NCBI RefSeq assembly: GCF_900102795.1 | Contig: NZ_FMWG01000009.1 | Location: forward strand, 1 to 64,000 | DNA from: Epibacterium ulvae | GTDB taxonomy: Bacteria > Pseudomonadota > Alphaproteobacteria > Rhodobacterales > Rhodobacteraceae | Length of the DNA: 64,000 nt | Direction: 5' to 3' | In this document: positions 62,542-64,000 of the stretch, piece after piece | Position numbering within the stretch: position 1 is the first letter of the stretch | How the letters are laid out: the number at the start of each line of letters is the position of its first letter | Made by a program: the position numbers and the translations under genes | The notes under the pieces: generated by a model | What the model saw: the letters and a program-made list of their open reading frames with translations, nothing else | What the model was told of the DNA's origin: nothing | Database searches by the model: none

Positions 62542-63351
62542 TCAGCCGTAGGTCGGGTGGAATTTGCCAGCTGGTGATAAAGTGAAGATGTCAAAGCCAT
62601 CTGACGTGACGCCGATGGAATGTTCAAATTGCGCCGACAGCGATTTATCACGTGTCACCGCAGTCCATTCATCCGCAAGCACCTTTGTTTCAGGGCGGCC
62701 CAGATTGATCATGGGTTCAATGGTAAAGAACATGCCTTCTTCTAGCTTTGGTCCGGTACCAGGACGCCCATAGTGCAAGACATTTGGCGGTGCGTGAAAC
62801 ACTTGTCCTAATCCATGGCCGCAGAAATCACGCACGACGCTCATACGTTGGCTTTCCGCATAAGATTGGATCGCATGGCCAATGTCGCCAAATGTGTTGC
62901 CGGGTTTGACCGCTTCGATCCCTTTCATCAGGGAATCATGGGTAACTTGGATCAGACGTTCTGCTTTGCGCGGCAATTTCCCGGCGACGTACATGCGCGA
63001 TGTATCACCAAACCAGCCGTCAAGGATAACGGTTACATCAATATTCATGATGTCGCCGTCTTTTAAGCGCTTATCGCCCGGGATGCCGTGGCAAACCACA
63101 TGGTTGACCGAGATACAGCTGGCGTGCTGGTAGCCTTTGTAGCCAATGGTGGCAGAAGTCGCATTGGACGTATCGACCATCTCGGTAATCAAACGGTCTA
63201 TCTCTCCGGTGGTCTGGCCGGGGTAAACGTGCTGGGCAATATCGTCCAAGATCGTTGCCGCCAGCGCACCTGCAGCGTGCATGCCAGCGAAATCGCTGTC
63301 CTGGTAGATCCGAATACCGTCTTTGGTTGTACGGCCGTCTTTCGATCTCAT
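62542..63351 (-). CDS. map: Methionine aminopeptidase type I
   Basis: A 269-residue enzyme of usual length. Metal ligands seen: Asp105 (NIDVTVILDG), Asp116 (FGDTSRMY), His179 (CGHGLGQVFH), Glu212 (FTIEPMIN) and Glu243 (QFEHSIGV); His88 lies in the CHGIPGD substrate loop. It removes the initiator Met from nascent proteins. It lies 79 bp downstream of sfsA on the minus strand, a common order in Rhodobacterales. Confidence 0.97.
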   Translation of the reverse strand: MRSKDGRTTKDGIRIYQDSDFAGMHAAGALAATILDDIAQHVYPGQTTGEIDRLITEMVDTSNATSATIGYKGYQHASCISVNHVVCHGIPGDKRLKDGDIMNIDVTVILDGWFGDTSRMYVAGKLPRKAERLIQVTHDSLMKGIEAVKPGNTFGDIGHAIQSYAESQRMSVVRDFCGHGLGQVFHAPPNVLHYGRPGTGPKLEEGMFFTIEPMINLGRPETKVLADEWTAVTRDKSLSAQFEHSIGVTSDGFDIFTLSPAGKFHPTYG

Positions 63352-63430
63352 CTGTTCTGGCTCCCGTTCCTGCGTCTTAGCCTGTTATGTAGGGCTTTTG
63401 CTGAGAAAGAGCTAGGCCCCGTCGCCTGGA

Positions 63431-64000
63431 TCATTCCGCAAAAGGGAGAGGCTTGCCCAATGTGATCTCAGTTGGGTCAATGCATGTGCTGTAGATCAGG
63501 CATTCAACCCCAGCTGCTCTGGCGTCCTGAAAGGCGCTTGCGTAGGTTGGATCGATGTCCGCTGCTAGTGAAAAACTTGTGCAATCTGTACGTTGCACGA
63601 GATATAGCATAACAGCACGATGGCCCTGTGAGACCATCTGAGACAGCTCAGCAAGATGCTTTGTGCCGCGCGCGGTAACGCTATCTGGAAATTCTGCATG
63701 GCCAGCGCGCCGCGAGAGCGTGACGCTTTTGACCTCTACATAGCAGTCCGGTAGCCCTTCTTCTGTTAAAAGAAAATCAATCCGGCTTTTCTCGCCATAT
63801 TTCACTTCAGCGCGTACCGTGTGATAGGCGCTCAGCTCCTTGACCTGACCAGCTTCAAGCGCGGTGCGCAACGCCCGGTTGGGGACTGAAGTATCAACGC
63901 CAGTGAAATGGCCGTTTTCATGATCAACCAATCGCCAGCCGAATTTCAATTTTTTCTTTGGATCATCATTGGGTTCCAGCCAGACTCGTGTTCCTGGGGC
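63431..64000 (-). CDS. sfsA: SfsA-family DNA-binding/sugar fermentation protein (5' part missing)
   Basis: The reading frame is open to the window edge, so the N-terminus lies outside. Visible: PGTRVWLEPNDDPKKKLKFGWRLVD, GHFTGVDTSVPNRALRTAL, EVKYGEKSRIDFLLTEEGLPDCYVEVKSVTL (nuclease-like PD-(D/E)xK fold, motif EVK), AEFPDSVTARGTKHLAELSQMVSQGHRAVMLYLVQRTDC and FQDARAAGVECLIY. SfsA is a nuclease-fold protein with nonspecific DNA binding in E. coli. It is upstream of map on the same strand. Confidence 0.95.
   Translation of the reverse strand, partial: APGTRVWLEPNDDPKKKLKFGWRLVDHENGHFTGVDTSVPNRALRTALEAGQVKELSAYHTVRAEVKYGEKSRIDFLLTEEGLPDCYVEVKSVTLSRRAGHAEFPDSVTARGTKHLAELSQMVSQGHRAVMLYLVQRTDCTSFSLAADIDPTYASAFQDARAAGVECLIYSTCIDPTEITLGKPLPFAE

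Noticed and set aside
1-64000. CRISPR arrays, prophage, rRNA or complete IS
   Set aside because: No repeated spacer pattern, phage structural gene, rRNA sequence or intact IS with both ends was seen.

Overview
The window reads as chromosomal DNA of a marine Roseobacter-clade alphaproteobacterium (Rhodobacterales). This is inferred from gene content and order, not from a database search. Supporting signs are the infA-maf-RNase G cluster, an H-NS/HvrA-type protein ending in the RNPxNPxxTWSGRG motif, a DUF1523 membrane protein, a GT14-type glycosyltransferase divergent from a sulfotransferase, a PrtD/PrtE type I secretion pair, glcDEF, and a candidate speF leader before ornithine decarboxylase. 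Base composition is moderate, and genes sit on both strands in short operons.

Region 1 (1-4300) is decayed accessory DNA: an IS3-family transposase remnant, a RidA-family tail fused to a truncated nitroreductase, an intact metallo-beta-lactamase-fold protein with a divergent LysR regulator, and an intact tRNA-Phe. The tRNA is overlapped antisense by the tail of a frameshifted serine recombinase, whose front end is replaced by the left end of another IS3 element. This looks like the scar of a tRNA-targeted island.

Region 2 (4300-13260) holds two consecutive thioredoxin-fold peroxiredoxins (one soluble, one membrane anchored), infA-maf-RNase G with what looks like a dead yacG, a periplasmic rhodanese, a chemoreceptor, an H-NS-like protein and deoD.

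Region 3 (13255-24970) is mostly minus strand: ornithine decarboxylase with a DUF1989 partner behind a structured leader, a drug/metabolite transporter, the split leucine genes (leuB; leuCD), an EEP-fold protein with a membrane partner, then rsfS-rlmH on the plus strand.

Region 4 (24970-40140) holds the glycolate oxidase operon glcDEF, a trypsin-like protease, Hsp20, an HxlR regulator divergent from a quinone-reductase-type dehydrogenase, a large secreted phytase-like esterase behind a possible Pho box, succinate-semialdehyde dehydrogenase, and the glycosyltransferase/sulfotransferase pair.

Region 5 (40394-64000) holds ilvD, a BenE transporter divergent from an XRE-cupin regulator across two related palindromes, smpB, sseA with an aromatic aminotransferase, glnK-amtB, a class A penicillin-binding protein, mlaC/mlaA, the type I secretion pair with ridA, a FemAB-like protein, phhB, a peroxiredoxin, a ferredoxin-reductase-like flavoprotein, rsmD, a HAD phosphatase, map and the 3' part of sfsA, which runs off the window.

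No CRISPR array, complete insertion sequence, prophage or rRNA operon was seen. The best candidates for undescribed biology are the BenE/XRE-cupin/EamA regulon with its palindromes, the ornithine decarboxylase-DUF1989 pair, the recombinase-tRNA overlap, the decayed yacG, and the Pho-box-like repeats before the phytase-like protein.
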